A stretch of 51,559 nucleotides of DNA from an uncultured Lachnospiraceae bacterium (GTDB taxonomy: Bacteria; Bacillota; Clostridia; Lachnospirales; Lachnospiraceae): NCBI GenBank assembly GCA_902762905.1, contig CACWQE010000022.1, positions 1-51,559 of the forward strand, read 5' to 3'. Each line of letters starts with the position of its first letter. Positions within the stretch are counted from its first letter, which is position 1. Shown here piece after piece: positions 28,079-36,886 of this stretch. The notes beneath the pieces were generated by a model. The model worked only from the letters and a program-made list of their open reading frames with translations, did not search any database and had not been told where the DNA came from. The position numbers and the translations under genes are program-made.

Positions 28079-29723
28079 AATAATATATCAAATATGGCCG
28101 AAAAGCTTTAATGATTCCAACGGAGATGGAATAGGAGATATTCAGGGGATTGTAGAGAGACTGGATTATTTAAAGGAATTAGGGGTAGACATTATCTGGT
28201 TGTCACCGGTGTATGCTTCTCCGTTTGTGGATCAGGGATATGATATATCCGACTATCAGAGCATTCATCCGGCATTTGGTACGATTCAGGATATGGATTA
28301 TCTTCTGAGAGAGATGGAAAGAAGAGATATGTATCTGATCATGGATCTGGTGGTCAATCATTGTTCGGATGAACATATATGGTTTAAGAAAGCATGTCAG
28401 AATCCGTTATCTGTATACGGAAAATATTTTTATATTGTGCCAAAAAAGGATGGAATACCGTCTAATGTCAGAGGGTATTTCGGAGGTAGTGTCTGGGATG
28501 AACTGCCGGGTAACCCGGATTATCTGTATTATCATTCTTTTCATAAAAGACAGCCGGATCTGAATTGGGAGAATCCGTTCCTCCGCAAAGAGATCTATTA
28601 TATGATTGACTGGTGGCTGAAACGCGGTGTGGCAGGTTTCCGGATAGATGCCATTATGAATATTAAGAAGGATCTGCCGTTTCATAACTATGAGGCAGAT
28701 CGGGAAGATGGCATGGCATCTATAGTAAATGTGGTACAGGCATCAGAGGGAATCGGTGAGTTCCTGGCAGAAATGAAGAAGGAAACCTTTGAGAAATATG
28801 ATGCATTTACAGTAGGCGAGGTATTTCATGAAAAGGAAAGTGAGCTGGGAGATTTTATCGGAACAGATGGGTATTTTTCCACCATGTTTGACTTTGGTCC
28901 TGAATTGATCGGAAAAGCAGATGTGTGTTATGAGTATACAGAGGTTACTCCGAAAGACTATAAGAAGACTATATTTGCATCACAAAAAAGAATGGAATCT
29001 ATCGGGCTGCTTGCCAATATTATTGAAAACCATGATGAGATGCGGGGTGTTTCCCGGTATATTCCGGAAGGGGATCTGTGTGATACCAGTAAAAAAGCGT
29101 TAGCAGCAGTGTATTTTTTCCTGAAAGGAATTCCGGTCATATATCAGGGACAGGAAATAGGCATGGAGAATTGTCCGTTTCAAGATCTGTCGGAGATAGA
29201 GGATGTATCAACGATCAATGATTATGAGGTAGCGTTGGAGGCCGGTCTGTCAGAAGAGGAGGCATTCCGCTGTGCGGCACGGTATAGCAGGGACAATGCG
29301 AGAACACCGATGCAATGGTCAGATGATATCAATGCAGGTTTTACAAGTGGTTCCCCGTGGTTTGGGATCAATCCGGATTATAAGCAGATCAATGCCAGAG
29401 AACAGTTAGCGGATGAGCATTCCGTATTGCAGTTTTATCAGAAGATGATCCAGCTGCGTAAAGATCCGGATTACGAGGATATATTTGTGGAAGGAAAGTT
29501 TGAGCCGCTTTATGAAGATGTGGATAATGTGATCGCATACTATCGGATAGGGGAAGGAAGAAGGGTTTTGCTTCTGTCCAATTATCAGAGGAAGGAAAGG
29601 GAACTGGTGCTGCCGGTGAAACCGGAATGCATATTACTCAATAATATGGATCATATTACTTTGGATGGAAACAGAATTCGCCTGGAGGGATATCAGACAG
29701 TGATTCTGTTAGAAACCAATTAA
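28056..29723 (+). CDS. malL: Alpha-glucosidase / oligo-1,6-glucosidase (GH13)
   Basis: 555 aa cytoplasmic GH13 enzyme of the oligo-1,6-glucosidase/maltase group. Conserved regions are LMDLVVNH (written LIMDLVVNH here), the nucleophile in GFRIDAIMN, the acid in TVGEVFHEKE, and ENHDE. QPDLNWENP and TPMQWSDDINAGF are typical of this group. It completes the set of glgP, malQ and transporter for intracellular maltodextrin breakdown. The start lies inside the GGDEF gene, so translation is coupled. The choice between alpha-1,4 and alpha-1,6 preference cannot be made safely by eye. Confidence 0.92.
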   Translation: MSQWWKDKIIYQIWPKSFNDSNGDGIGDIQGIVERLDYLKELGVDIIWLSPVYASPFVDQGYDISDYQSIHPAFGTIQDMDYLLREMERRDMYLIMDLVVNHCSDEHIWFKKACQNPLSVYGKYFYIVPKKDGIPSNVRGYFGGSVWDELPGNPDYLYYHSFHKRQPDLNWENPFLRKEIYYMIDWWLKRGVAGFRIDAIMNIKKDLPFHNYEADREDGMASIVNVVQASEGIGEFLAEMKKETFEKYDAFTVGEVFHEKESELGDFIGTDGYFSTMFDFGPELIGKADVCYEYTEVTPKDYKKTIFASQKRMESIGLLANIIENHDEMRGVSRYIPEGDLCDTSKKALAAVYFFLKGIPVIYQGQEIGMENCPFQDLSEIEDVSTINDYEVALEAGLSEEEAFRCAARYSRDNARTPMQWSDDINAGFTSGSPWFGINPDYKQINAREQLADEHSVLQFYQKMIQLRKDPDYEDIFVEGKFEPLYEDVDNVIAYYRIGEGRRVLLLSNYQRKERELVLPVKPECILLNNMDHITLDGNRIRLEGYQTVILLETN

Positions 29724-29770
29724 AAGCAGGTGGTCTGCCGTATGCATAATACGGCAGACCACCTGCTTTT
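29722..29770. terminator. 22-bp perfect bidirectional terminator
   Basis: A 22 bp uninterrupted inverted repeat starting AAAAGCAGGTGGTC, with loop GCATA, overlaps the last bases of the malL stop codon. A-tract and T-tract ends let it serve malL (+) and the convergent DUF1846 gene (-), whose stop is at 29788. Confidence 0.92.
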
Positions 29771-29787
29771 AATAAAGTTAATTGGAA

Positions 29788-31266
29788 TTAATTGTTTGCG
29801 GCACACTCGTAAATTGCTTCGTTTGTCATTTCAATGCCTAATTTCTTAAAAGTATTCTTGTCAACTTCGGAAAGAATGGCAGATACATGAAGCTGGCAGC
29901 CCGAAAGCTTTGGAAGCTGTTCTAAGGCAAGTTTTGCATTTGGATCAGATACCGCACACATCGAAAGCGCGATCAGAACTTCGTCAGTGTGCAGGCGCGG
30001 GTTCCGGCTTCCGAGGTAACCGGTCTTAAGCTGCTGGATCGGTTCAATGAAGGTACGGGAGATCAGATGCACCTTCTTGTCGATATTGCCAAGAATCTTG
30101 ATGGCATTCAGCAGGACGGCAGATGCAGGTCCGAACAGATCGGAGGTAGAGCCGGTGACAATGGTTCCGTCCGGAAGTTCAAGTGCGGCGGCAGCGGAGT
30201 TATTCTCTTTGGCAAGATTATTGGCAGCGGGAACAACGGCACGGTCATTGATCGAGATCTTTGCCTGCTTCATAATAAGTTCCTGTTTGTAGACCTCTTC
30301 TTTTGTTGCTTCGTCTTTGACAAAACGGTTCAGCGACTGGTAATATCTGCGGATGATCTCCTGCTTGGAGGCCTCCTGACAGGCGTCATCATCAATGATA
30401 CAGTTACCTGCCATATTGACTCCCATATCGGTTGGAGACTTATAAGGACAATGACCGTAGATCCCTTCAAACATAGCGACTAATACCGGATAGATCTCAA
30501 CATCACGGTTGTAGTTGACGGTTGTCACTCCATAGGCTTCTAAGTGGAATGGATCGATCATGTTGACGTCATTCAGATCAGCGGTTGCTGCTTCGTATGC
30601 CAGATTAACCGGATGCTTTAAAGGAATATTCCAGATTGGGAAAGTCTCAAACTTGGCATATCCCGCTTTGATTCCGTTCTTGTTCTCGTGATATAACTGT
30701 GACAGACAGGTTGCCATCTTGCCACTTCCCGGTCCCGGTGCGGTTACAATGACTAATGGGCGGGTTGTCTTAATGTAGTCGTTCTTACCATAGCCTTCAT
30801 CGCTGACGATCAAGTCGATATTGTTTGGGTAACCGTCGATTGAATAATGATGGTACACGTTGATTCCGATTGCTTCTAACTTCTTCTGGAACAGGTCGGC
30901 AGAAGGTTGTCCTGCGTAACGGGTGATGACCACGCTGCTGACATATAATCCTTTCTTCTTATAGATATCAATGAGACGAAGCACGTCTTCGTCATAAGTG
31001 ATTCCTAAGTCGTGACGGATCTTGTTACGCTCGATATCCGCAGCGTTAATGGAAATGATCATCTCTGCCTGATCCGCAAGCTGTAAGAGCATCTGTAACT
31101 TACTGTCTGGGGCAAAGCCCGGAAGAACACGGGAGGCATGGTAATCATCTAATAACTTGCCGCCGAACTCTAAGTATAATTTATCTCCGAATTGAGAAAT
31201 ACGCTCCCGGATGTGTTCCGATTGCATGGATAAATATTTGTCATTGTCAAAGCCAATACGTTTCAT
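29788..31266 (-). CDS. DUF1846 domain-containing protein
   Basis: 492 aa from the ATG at 31266, with AAAGGAG upstream. It is widespread and well conserved in Firmicutes with no settled function. The opening RIGFDNDKYLSMQSEHIRER fits the family. A P-loop-like VTAPGPGSGKMATC occurs near residue 170, but it has Met-Ala instead of a Ser/Thr pair after the lysine, so ATP binding is not certain. It is transcribed alone, converges on malL and is divergent from hprK. Confidence 0.88.
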   Translation of the reverse strand: MKRIGFDNDKYLSMQSEHIRERISQFGDKLYLEFGGKLLDDYHASRVLPGFAPDSKLQMLLQLADQAEMIISINAADIERNKIRHDLGITYDEDVLRLIDIYKKKGLYVSSVVITRYAGQPSADLFQKKLEAIGINVYHHYSIDGYPNNIDLIVSDEGYGKNDYIKTTRPLVIVTAPGPGSGKMATCLSQLYHENKNGIKAGYAKFETFPIWNIPLKHPVNLAYEAATADLNDVNMIDPFHLEAYGVTTVNYNRDVEIYPVLVAMFEGIYGHCPYKSPTDMGVNMAGNCIIDDDACQEASKQEIIRRYYQSLNRFVKDEATKEEVYKQELIMKQAKISINDRAVVPAANNLAKENNSAAAALELPDGTIVTGSTSDLFGPASAVLLNAIKILGNIDKKVHLISRTFIEPIQQLKTGYLGSRNPRLHTDEVLIALSMCAVSDPNAKLALEQLPKLSGCQLHVSAILSEVDKNTFKKLGIEMTNEAIYECAANN

Positions 31267-31334
31267 TGAAAATCTCCTTTGCATATGTATGTTTTGCAAT
31301 ATATAAATATGATAATTGTATATAAAATAAATAA

Positions 31335-31357
31335 GATGCTTAATATTATTAAGCATC
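31335..31357. promoter_or_regulatory. Perfect inverted repeat upstream of the DUF1846 gene
   Basis: GATGCTTAA and TTAAGCATC around TATTA form a 23 nt palindrome about 70 nt before the DUF1846 start. It may be an operator or a leader hairpin. The rest of the 340 nt gap (31267-31606) is AT-rich; a -10-like TATAAT at 31553-31558 probably serves hprK. Confidence 0.45.
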
Positions 31358-31606
31358 CTATAAAAGAATACCACAGAATGTGAAGAAAATACAGAGAAAA
31401 TATATGTTTTTGTAAAGAAAAGGTATCATTTATTTTTGAAAAGGATGAACGACAGCAAAACGAGTGCGATTGTCAGTATTAGGAAGTATAGTTTCCGTAG
31501 AAGAAGTTGTGAAAGATAAATATTTGTAGTGGCAAATGTCGGCATTATTTAGTATAATATGTATATTGTGTGTAGAGAATGATATCAGTTTGAGAGGAGA
31601 GGCATA

Positions 31607-32542
31607 GTGTATTCAACAACATTGACCAAATTCATTGAAAAGCTTAACTTAGTCAATCATCTGCCAGAGATTGACACGGATAAGATCTTAATTACGGACC
31701 CGGATATTAACCGTCCGGCGGTGCAGTTGTCCGGTTTCTTTGAGCATTTTGATTCGAACCGGATTCAGATCTGTGGTAATGTCGAACATGCATATATTAC
31801 AAGTATTCATGACCGGGATGAGACAGCTAAGATTTTTGACAATTTGTTTCAGTATAAGTTTCCGTGCTTAGTATTCTGTAGAGGATTGCAGCCACAGGAT
31901 TTTGTGTTGGAGGCAGGAAGGAAATACGGGGTTCCGGTACTCACTTCGGATGCGACAACCTCTGGATTCGTGCATGAGACGGTGCGCTGGCTGCATGTGG
32001 AATTAGCACCCAGAATCTCTGTGCATGCAGTATTGGTTGATGTATATGGTGTTGGTGTTCTCATTATGGGTGAGAGTGGCATCGGTAAGTCTGAGGCTGC
32101 ATTAGAATTGATCAAGCGTGGTCATCGTCTTGTGTCCGATGATGTGGTAGAGATCAAGAAAGTGTCCGAGGAGACATTGGTAGGAACCTCACCGGATATT
32201 ACAAGGCATTTTATCGAGCTTCGTGGTATCGGTATTATAGATGTCAAGGCACTCTTTGGCTTTGAGTGTGTAAAGATGAGTCAGTCGATCGATCTGGTCA
32301 TTAACTTGGAAGAGTGGGACAAGGATAATAATTATGACCGTTTAGGTCTGGAGGATCAGTATACCGAGTTCCTTGGCAACAAGGTAGTATCTTATAATAT
32401 TCCAATCCGTCCGGGGCGTAACTTAGCAATTATTGTGGAGTCGGCTGCGGTCAACCATCGTCAGAAGGAAATGGGCTATAACGCTGCGCAGGAGCTTTAC
32501 AACCGCGTAACGAATAATATGAATAAGAATAAAGATTTATAA
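31607..32542 (+). CDS. hprK: HPr kinase/phosphorylase
   Basis: Bifunctional enzyme that phosphorylates Ser46 of HPr or Crh when glycolytic intermediates are high and removes the phosphate otherwise. It has the typical VHAVLVDVYGVGVLIMG stretch, P-loop GESGIGKS near residue 155, and the signature around ITRHFIELRGIGIIDVK. 311 aa is the normal length. The start is a GTG at 31607 with GAGAGG upstream. It is followed within 11 nt by a ROK glucokinase. Of the two HPr-like proteins in this window, only the one at 36504 carries Ser46. Confidence 0.97.
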   Translation: MYSTTLTKFIEKLNLVNHLPEIDTDKILITDPDINRPAVQLSGFFEHFDSNRIQICGNVEHAYITSIHDRDETAKIFDNLFQYKFPCLVFCRGLQPQDFVLEAGRKYGVPVLTSDATTSGFVHETVRWLHVELAPRISVHAVLVDVYGVGVLIMGESGIGKSEAALELIKRGHRLVSDDVVEIKKVSEETLVGTSPDITRHFIELRGIGIIDVKALFGFECVKMSQSIDLVINLEEWDKDNNYDRLGLEDQYTEFLGNKVVSYNIPIRPGRNLAIIVESAAVNHRQKEMGYNAAQELYNRVTNNMNKNKDL

Positions 32543-32552
32543 GGAGGCAATT

Positions 32553-33494
32553 ATGAGTAAGTATGTATTTGGTGTAGATATCGGAGGAACAACGGTCAAG
32601 CTTGGTTTCTTTACCGTAGAGGGTGAGCTGTTAGACAAATGGGAGATTCCAACCCGTAAGGATGAGGGCGGACGTTTCATTTTACCGGATGTAGCAGCTT
32701 CTGTAGAGGCGAAGATGGCTGAGAAGAATGTAGATAAGGCAGATGTTGCCGGCGTTGGTATTGGAGTTCCGGGTCCTGTGAAGGATGATGGAACCGTACT
32801 TCGCTGCGTGAACCTTGGATGGGGCGTGTTTAACGTTGAAGAAGAAGTAGAGAAGTTATTAGGTCTGCCGGCTAAGGTTGGTAATGATGCGAATATGGCA
32901 TCCCTTGGCGAGATGTGGCAGGGAGGCGGTAAAGGATTTTCCTCTATCGTTATGGTTACGTTAGGAACCGGAGTTGGTGGTGGTATCATCGTTAACGGTA
33001 AGATGTTGTATGGAACAAATGGTGCCGGCGGCGAGATTGGACATATCTGTGTGAATGATGATGAGACAGAGGTATGTGGATGTGGTAAGAAGGGATGCTT
33101 AGAGCAGTATACATCTGCAACCGGTATTACCAGAATGGCAGAGCGTGCCCTTAATAATACAGATCGCGCATCGAAGCTTCGCAATGTACAGTACATATCT
33201 GCAAAAGAGATCTTTGATGCTGCCAAAGAAGGAGATGATCTGGCATTAGAATTAGTTGAGAATCACGGAAGAATCCTTGGTAAGGCATTGGCATCGGTAG
33301 CCTGTGTATGTGATCCGGAAGCCTTTGTTATTGGTGGTGGAGTATCTCGTGCAGGAGAGATCTTATTGAAGACAACTGCCAAGTATTATCAGCAGTATGT
33401 ATTCCATGCATGCAAGGCAACACAGTTCGTACTTGCTACCCTTGGAAATGATGCGGGAATTTATGGTAGTGCGAAAGCAATCCTTACAAAATAA
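32553..33494 (+). CDS. glcK: ROK-family glucokinase
   Basis: 313 aa. The ATP-binding N-terminus (FGVDIGGTTVKLGFF), the ROK signature with GTGVGGGIIVNGKM, and the zinc-binding CXCGXXGCLE form (CGCGKKGCLEQYTSATG) are present. It would phosphorylate glucose released by MalQ and MalL. It is co-transcribed with hprK, matching their shared place in glucose metabolism and its control. AAGGAGG precedes the ATG. A strong terminator follows. Confidence 0.93.
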   Translation: MSKYVFGVDIGGTTVKLGFFTVEGELLDKWEIPTRKDEGGRFILPDVAASVEAKMAEKNVDKADVAGVGIGVPGPVKDDGTVLRCVNLGWGVFNVEEEVEKLLGLPAKVGNDANMASLGEMWQGGGKGFSSIVMVTLGTGVGGGIIVNGKMLYGTNGAGGEIGHICVNDDETEVCGCGKKGCLEQYTSATGITRMAERALNNTDRASKLRNVQYISAKEIFDAAKEGDDLALELVENHGRILGKALASVACVCDPEAFVIGGGVSRAGEILLKTTAKYYQQYVFHACKATQFVLATLGNDAGIYGSAKAILTK

Positions 33495-33517
33495 TACGGA
33501 AATTGGTAAAAAAGCCG

Positions 33518-33546
33518 AAAGGGGAGAAGTTCTCCCCTTTTTTTTC
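33518..33546 (+). terminator. Terminator after the glucokinase gene
   Basis: AAAGGGGAGAA and TTCTCCCCTTT form a tight hairpin followed by TTTTT. Confidence 0.9.
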
Positions 33547-33681
33547 GTTACTTCTTACATTGATTTTACAAGAAGGGATAGCATATAATAAGTAAGAATG
33601 CGGATTTCTGTTTGCCTGAGGGAGAAGATGAGAGACAGTCAGGAAGTCGATAAATGAATATTTTGAATGGTTGGGGAATAC

Positions 33682-34593
33682 ATGAGTCAGAATTTAATCA
33701 ACGAATTGTATCGAATAGTTGGACAACAGAATGTTAAGATAGAAGAGCCAATGGCAAAGCATACTACGTTTCGGATCGGTGGTCCGGCGCAGTACATGGT
33801 GATGCCACAGACCGTAGAGGAATTAGGTCAGGTATTAGTGTTATGCAAAGCAGAACAGGTGCCCTTTTTTATTGTAGGACACGGAAGCAATCTGTTAGTA
33901 AGTGATAAGGGCATGACCGGGGTGGTCATTGTGTTAGATCAGAATTTCAGCCAGTTTTCCATTCAGGGAACGACAGTCAAAGCCATGGCAGGAGCCATGC
34001 TTGGGCGGATTGGTCTGGCGACAAGAGATGCCGGACTTACCGGATTTGAGTTTGCAGCAGGTATCCCGGGGACTTTAGGTGGAGCCATTATGATGAATGC
34101 CGGAGCCTATGGTGGCGAGATGAAAGATATTGTACAAAGTGTGCAATTGATGGATTCGGACGGGAATCTGATGGAACGAACCTGTGAAGAGATGGAGTTT
34201 TCCTATCGGCATAGCGCAATTGAAGGAACCGATTATGTAGTGATCGGAGCAACGCTTACATTACAGCCGGGAGATGTTTCTGCGATCACAGAACGCATGG
34301 AGGAATTAGCGTCTGCTAGGCGTGAGAAACAACCACTTGAATATCCAAGTGCGGGATCAACATTTAAGCGGCCGGAGGGGTATTTTGCAGGGAAACTGAT
34401 CATGGATGCCGGACTTGCCGGTTATCAGGTTGGTGGCGCACAGGTGTCAGAGAAACATTGCGGTTTTGTAATCAACAAGGGTGGTGCAACTGCAGCTGAT
34501 GTGATGCAGTTGATTGAGGATGTCAGACAGAAGGTAAAGGATGCATTTCAGGTGGATTTAGAGCCGGAAGTACGATTGACAGGTGAAAGATAA
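33682..34593 (+). CDS. murB: UDP-N-acetylenolpyruvoylglucosamine reductase
   Basis: FAD/NADPH enzyme making UDP-MurNAc for peptidoglycan. Visible motifs are HTTFRIGGPAQYMV, VGHGSNLLVSD, GIPGTLGGAIMMNAGAYGGE, YRHS, the active-site serine in YPSAGSTFKRPEG, and GAQVSEKHCGFVIN. The compact type II form, 303 aa from the ATG at 33682 (GGGG upstream); an ATG 15 nt earlier is also possible. It heads the murB-rapZ-whiA-crh row common in Clostridia, with gaps of only about 5-25 nt. Confidence 0.95.
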   Translation: MSQNLINELYRIVGQQNVKIEEPMAKHTTFRIGGPAQYMVMPQTVEELGQVLVLCKAEQVPFFIVGHGSNLLVSDKGMTGVVIVLDQNFSQFSIQGTTVKAMAGAMLGRIGLATRDAGLTGFEFAAGIPGTLGGAIMMNAGAYGGEMKDIVQSVQLMDSDGNLMERTCEEMEFSYRHSAIEGTDYVVIGATLTLQPGDVSAITERMEELASARREKQPLEYPSAGSTFKRPEGYFAGKLIMDAGLAGYQVGGAQVSEKHCGFVINKGGATAADVMQLIEDVRQKVKDAFQVDLEPEVRLTGER

Positions 34594-34607
34594 AGCAGGG
34601 GATACAG

Positions 34608-35480
34608 ATGAGATTTGTGATAGTGACTGGCATGAGCGGAGCCGGCAAGAGTACAACATTAAAGACATTAGAAGATATCGGCTATTTTTGTGTAGATAAT
34701 CTTCCAATTCAGTTGATCATGCGTTTTGCAGAGATTGCATATGCGAAGGATAATGATATTAATAATGTGGCGATTGGAGTAGATATTCGGAGTGGAGTAT
34801 ATTTAGAACAGCTTTCGGAATGTTTAGAGCAGTTGAAGGCGTCTCAGTATAATTACGAGATTCTCTTCTTAGATTCCAATGATGATGTTCTGATCAAACG
34901 TTATAAAGAGACGCGGCGGAATCATCCGCTTGCCAGAAATGGACGGGTGGAAGATGGAATCAAGATGGAACGAAGCCGTATTGCATTCCTGCGCAAAGAA
35001 GCAGATTATATTATAGATACCACAAGTCTGTTGACAAGAGAATTGAAGGCAGAATTAGATAAGATATTCATTGAGAATGCAGAATACAATAACTTTATTA
35101 TCAATATTGTATCCTTTGGTTTCAAATATGGAATTCCGCGCGATGCAGATCTGGTATTTGATGTGCGCTTTCTGCCGAATCCTTATTATGATCTGGAATT
35201 GCGGCCGCTTACCGGTAATGATGAAGCAATCCAGAATTTTGTTATGCAGTTTGATGAGGCGAAAGAATTCATGAATAAGATTGTAGATCTGTTAGAGTTT
35301 CTGATCCCGAATTATATCAAAGAGGGTAAGAATGGATTGGTGGTTGCGGTAGGCTGTACCGGTGGTAAGCATCGTTCGGTTACACTTGCCAATGGCATAT
35401 TTAAGGAACTGGAATCACTTCCGTATAGTGTACGGATCGTACACAGGGATATTGAGAAAGATGCGATTCGGAAGGGTTAA
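34608..35480 (+). CDS. rapZ: RapZ-family nucleotide-binding protein (YvcJ)
   Basis: 290 aa. N-terminal P-loop GMSGAGKST and a C-terminal domain with the conserved VAVGCTGGKHRSVTLA followed by VRIVHRD. In E. coli RapZ controls GlmZ small RNA and hence GlmS; in Firmicutes YvcJ has NTPase activity and a less clear role. It precedes whiA by 5 nt. The gene for YvcK, which often sits between them, is absent. Confidence 0.95.
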   Translation: MRFVIVTGMSGAGKSTTLKTLEDIGYFCVDNLPIQLIMRFAEIAYAKDNDINNVAIGVDIRSGVYLEQLSECLEQLKASQYNYEILFLDSNDDVLIKRYKETRRNHPLARNGRVEDGIKMERSRIAFLRKEADYIIDTTSLLTRELKAELDKIFIENAEYNNFIINIVSFGFKYGIPRDADLVFDVRFLPNPYYDLELRPLTGNDEAIQNFVMQFDEAKEFMNKIVDLLEFLIPNYIKEGKNGLVVAVGCTGGKHRSVTLANGIFKELESLPYSVRIVHRDIEKDAIRKG

Positions 35481-35485
35481 GGGTT

Positions 35486-36490
35486 ATGTCATTTTCAACA
35501 AAGGTAAAGGAAGAGATTGCCAAGCATGGGAATCATAGCAGACACTGTCAGATTGCAGAGTTGTTAGCGTTGCTGTTAGCAACAGGAGAAGTGGTGTTTG
35601 ATGATGGCAATGTCCGGTTGATCATGCGACCGGAGAATACATTGATAGGAGACAAGATCTGTCAGTTGATCGATCAGTTATTTGACCGGGAGATTGTGTA
35701 TGACAGACATGTTAAATATATAGAGATTCACGATGACAAGATGGTTGAGAAAGTATTGCAGATGGTTAAACTTTCCGATTATGTGGATTATATGGAAGAA
35801 GACTGGTTAGATGAGGACGAACTTTCTGGCATTGACGAGGATGAGATCGTCTATGTGTCATCTAGAGGGGTTTCATTACAGAATTGTCATTTTCCGAAAC
35901 AGGTTATACAAAAGGATTGCTGTAAGAAAGCGTTTGTCAGGGGGATATTCCTTGCAACAGGGTCGGTCAATGATCCACAGAAAGCATATCATTTTGAAAT
36001 TGTAGTCCATAACAAAGAAATGGCACAGGCGGTGCAGGAAGTGATCCGAAGCTTTTCGCTGGATGCTAAGATTGTAAAGCGAAAGAAGTATTATGTCGTG
36101 TATCTCAAAGAGGGTTCCATGATCGTAGATATTCTTAATCTGATGGAGGCTTATGTCAGCCTGATGGATATGGAGAATGTCCGAATCCTTAAGGACATGC
36201 GTAATGATATCAATCGGCGGGTGAATTGTGAGACTGCTAATATTAAGAAGACCGTTAATGCGGCAAGAAGGCAGATTGAGGATATTGAGTATATCGAACG
36301 AACGAAGGGGCTTAAATATCTGAACGATTCCCTTAGGGTGTTGGCGGAGATCCGCTTAGAGGAGCCAGATGCAAATCTATCGGAATTAGGACAAATGTTG
36401 AATCCACCGGTATCAAAATCCGGTGTGAATCATAGATTAAGAAAAATAAGCAGCATTGCAAATGCATTGCGAGAGGATAACCAGATTTAA
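35486..36490 (+). CDS. whiA: WhiA-family DNA-binding protein
   Basis: 334 aa. The N-terminal half is the degenerate LAGLIDADG homing-endonuclease-like fold (RGIFLATGSVNDPQKAYHFE). The C-terminal domain has a helix-turn-helix ending LNPPVSKSGVNHRLRKI. In Firmicutes WhiA influences cell division and chromosome segregation. It follows rapZ directly and is followed by the Crh-like gene 13 nt later. Confidence 0.95.
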   Translation: MSFSTKVKEEIAKHGNHSRHCQIAELLALLLATGEVVFDDGNVRLIMRPENTLIGDKICQLIDQLFDREIVYDRHVKYIEIHDDKMVEKVLQMVKLSDYVDYMEEDWLDEDELSGIDEDEIVYVSSRGVSLQNCHFPKQVIQKDCCKKAFVRGIFLATGSVNDPQKAYHFEIVVHNKEMAQAVQEVIRSFSLDAKIVKRKKYYVVYLKEGSMIVDILNLMEAYVSLMDMENVRILKDMRNDINRRVNCETANIKKTVNAARRQIEDIEYIERTKGLKYLNDSLRVLAEIRLEEPDANLSELGQMLNPPVSKSGVNHRLRKISSIANALREDNQI

Positions 36491-36503
36491 GGAGGAAGAA
36501 AAA

Positions 36504-36761
36504 ATGGTTAGTAAGACAATCAAGGTTAATTTGGTGGCAGATGCAGAAGCTAGACCGGTTGCGGTATTAGTGCAGAAAGCCAGTCAGTTTGAGAGTAAGG
36601 TGTACATTCAGTCAGGAGACCGACGGATTAATGCAAAGAGTATTATGGGAATGATGAGTCTTGGATTGGCGCAGGATGAAGAAGTGATTGTATCTGCAGA
36701 AGGCAATGACGAAGCAGCAGCAGTTGAGAATTTATCACAATATTTGAGAAATGCAGGCTGA
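36504..36761 (+). CDS. crh: Crh-like HPr paralogue (Glu15, Ser46)
   Basis: 85 aa HPr-family protein. It starts at the ATG at 36504 with AAGGAGG upstream. The PTS histidine is replaced by Glu15 (DAEARPVAVLV, codon GAA), so it cannot carry PTS phosphate there. Ser46 and its context are intact (INAKSIMGMMSLGL), so it should be an HprK substrate. B. subtilis Crh shows the same logic with Gln15 and also lies beside whiA. It is the likely CcpA co-effector here because the ptsH product lacks Ser46. The symbol rests on this analogy. Confidence 0.85.
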   Translation: MVSKTIKVNLVADAEARPVAVLVQKASQFESKVYIQSGDRRINAKSIMGMMSLGLAQDEEVIVSAEGNDEAAAVENLSQYLRNAG

Positions 36762-36787
36762 TTACTGTTCATTTTAAAAAAATATGC

Positions 36788-36793
36788 TATAAT
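36788..36793 (+). promoter_or_regulatory. Probable -10 box for the FliD-C-like gene
   Basis: TATAAT in an AT-rich stretch about 95 nt before the gene. No convincing -35 is seen. Confidence 0.4.
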
Positions 36794-36886
36794 ATAGTTA
36801 ATTATGGGGATATAGTGTTCCGATAAGGAGATAGGATGTAGACAGAGAACATGGAGGTTCGACAGAAAGTCAAAGGAGTGGTAAGC

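Noticed and set aside
36504..36761. Calling this gene a second ordinary ptsH
   Set aside because: His15 is replaced by Glu, so it cannot be a PTS phosphocarrier in the normal sense. Its place after whiA and intact Ser46 fit Crh.
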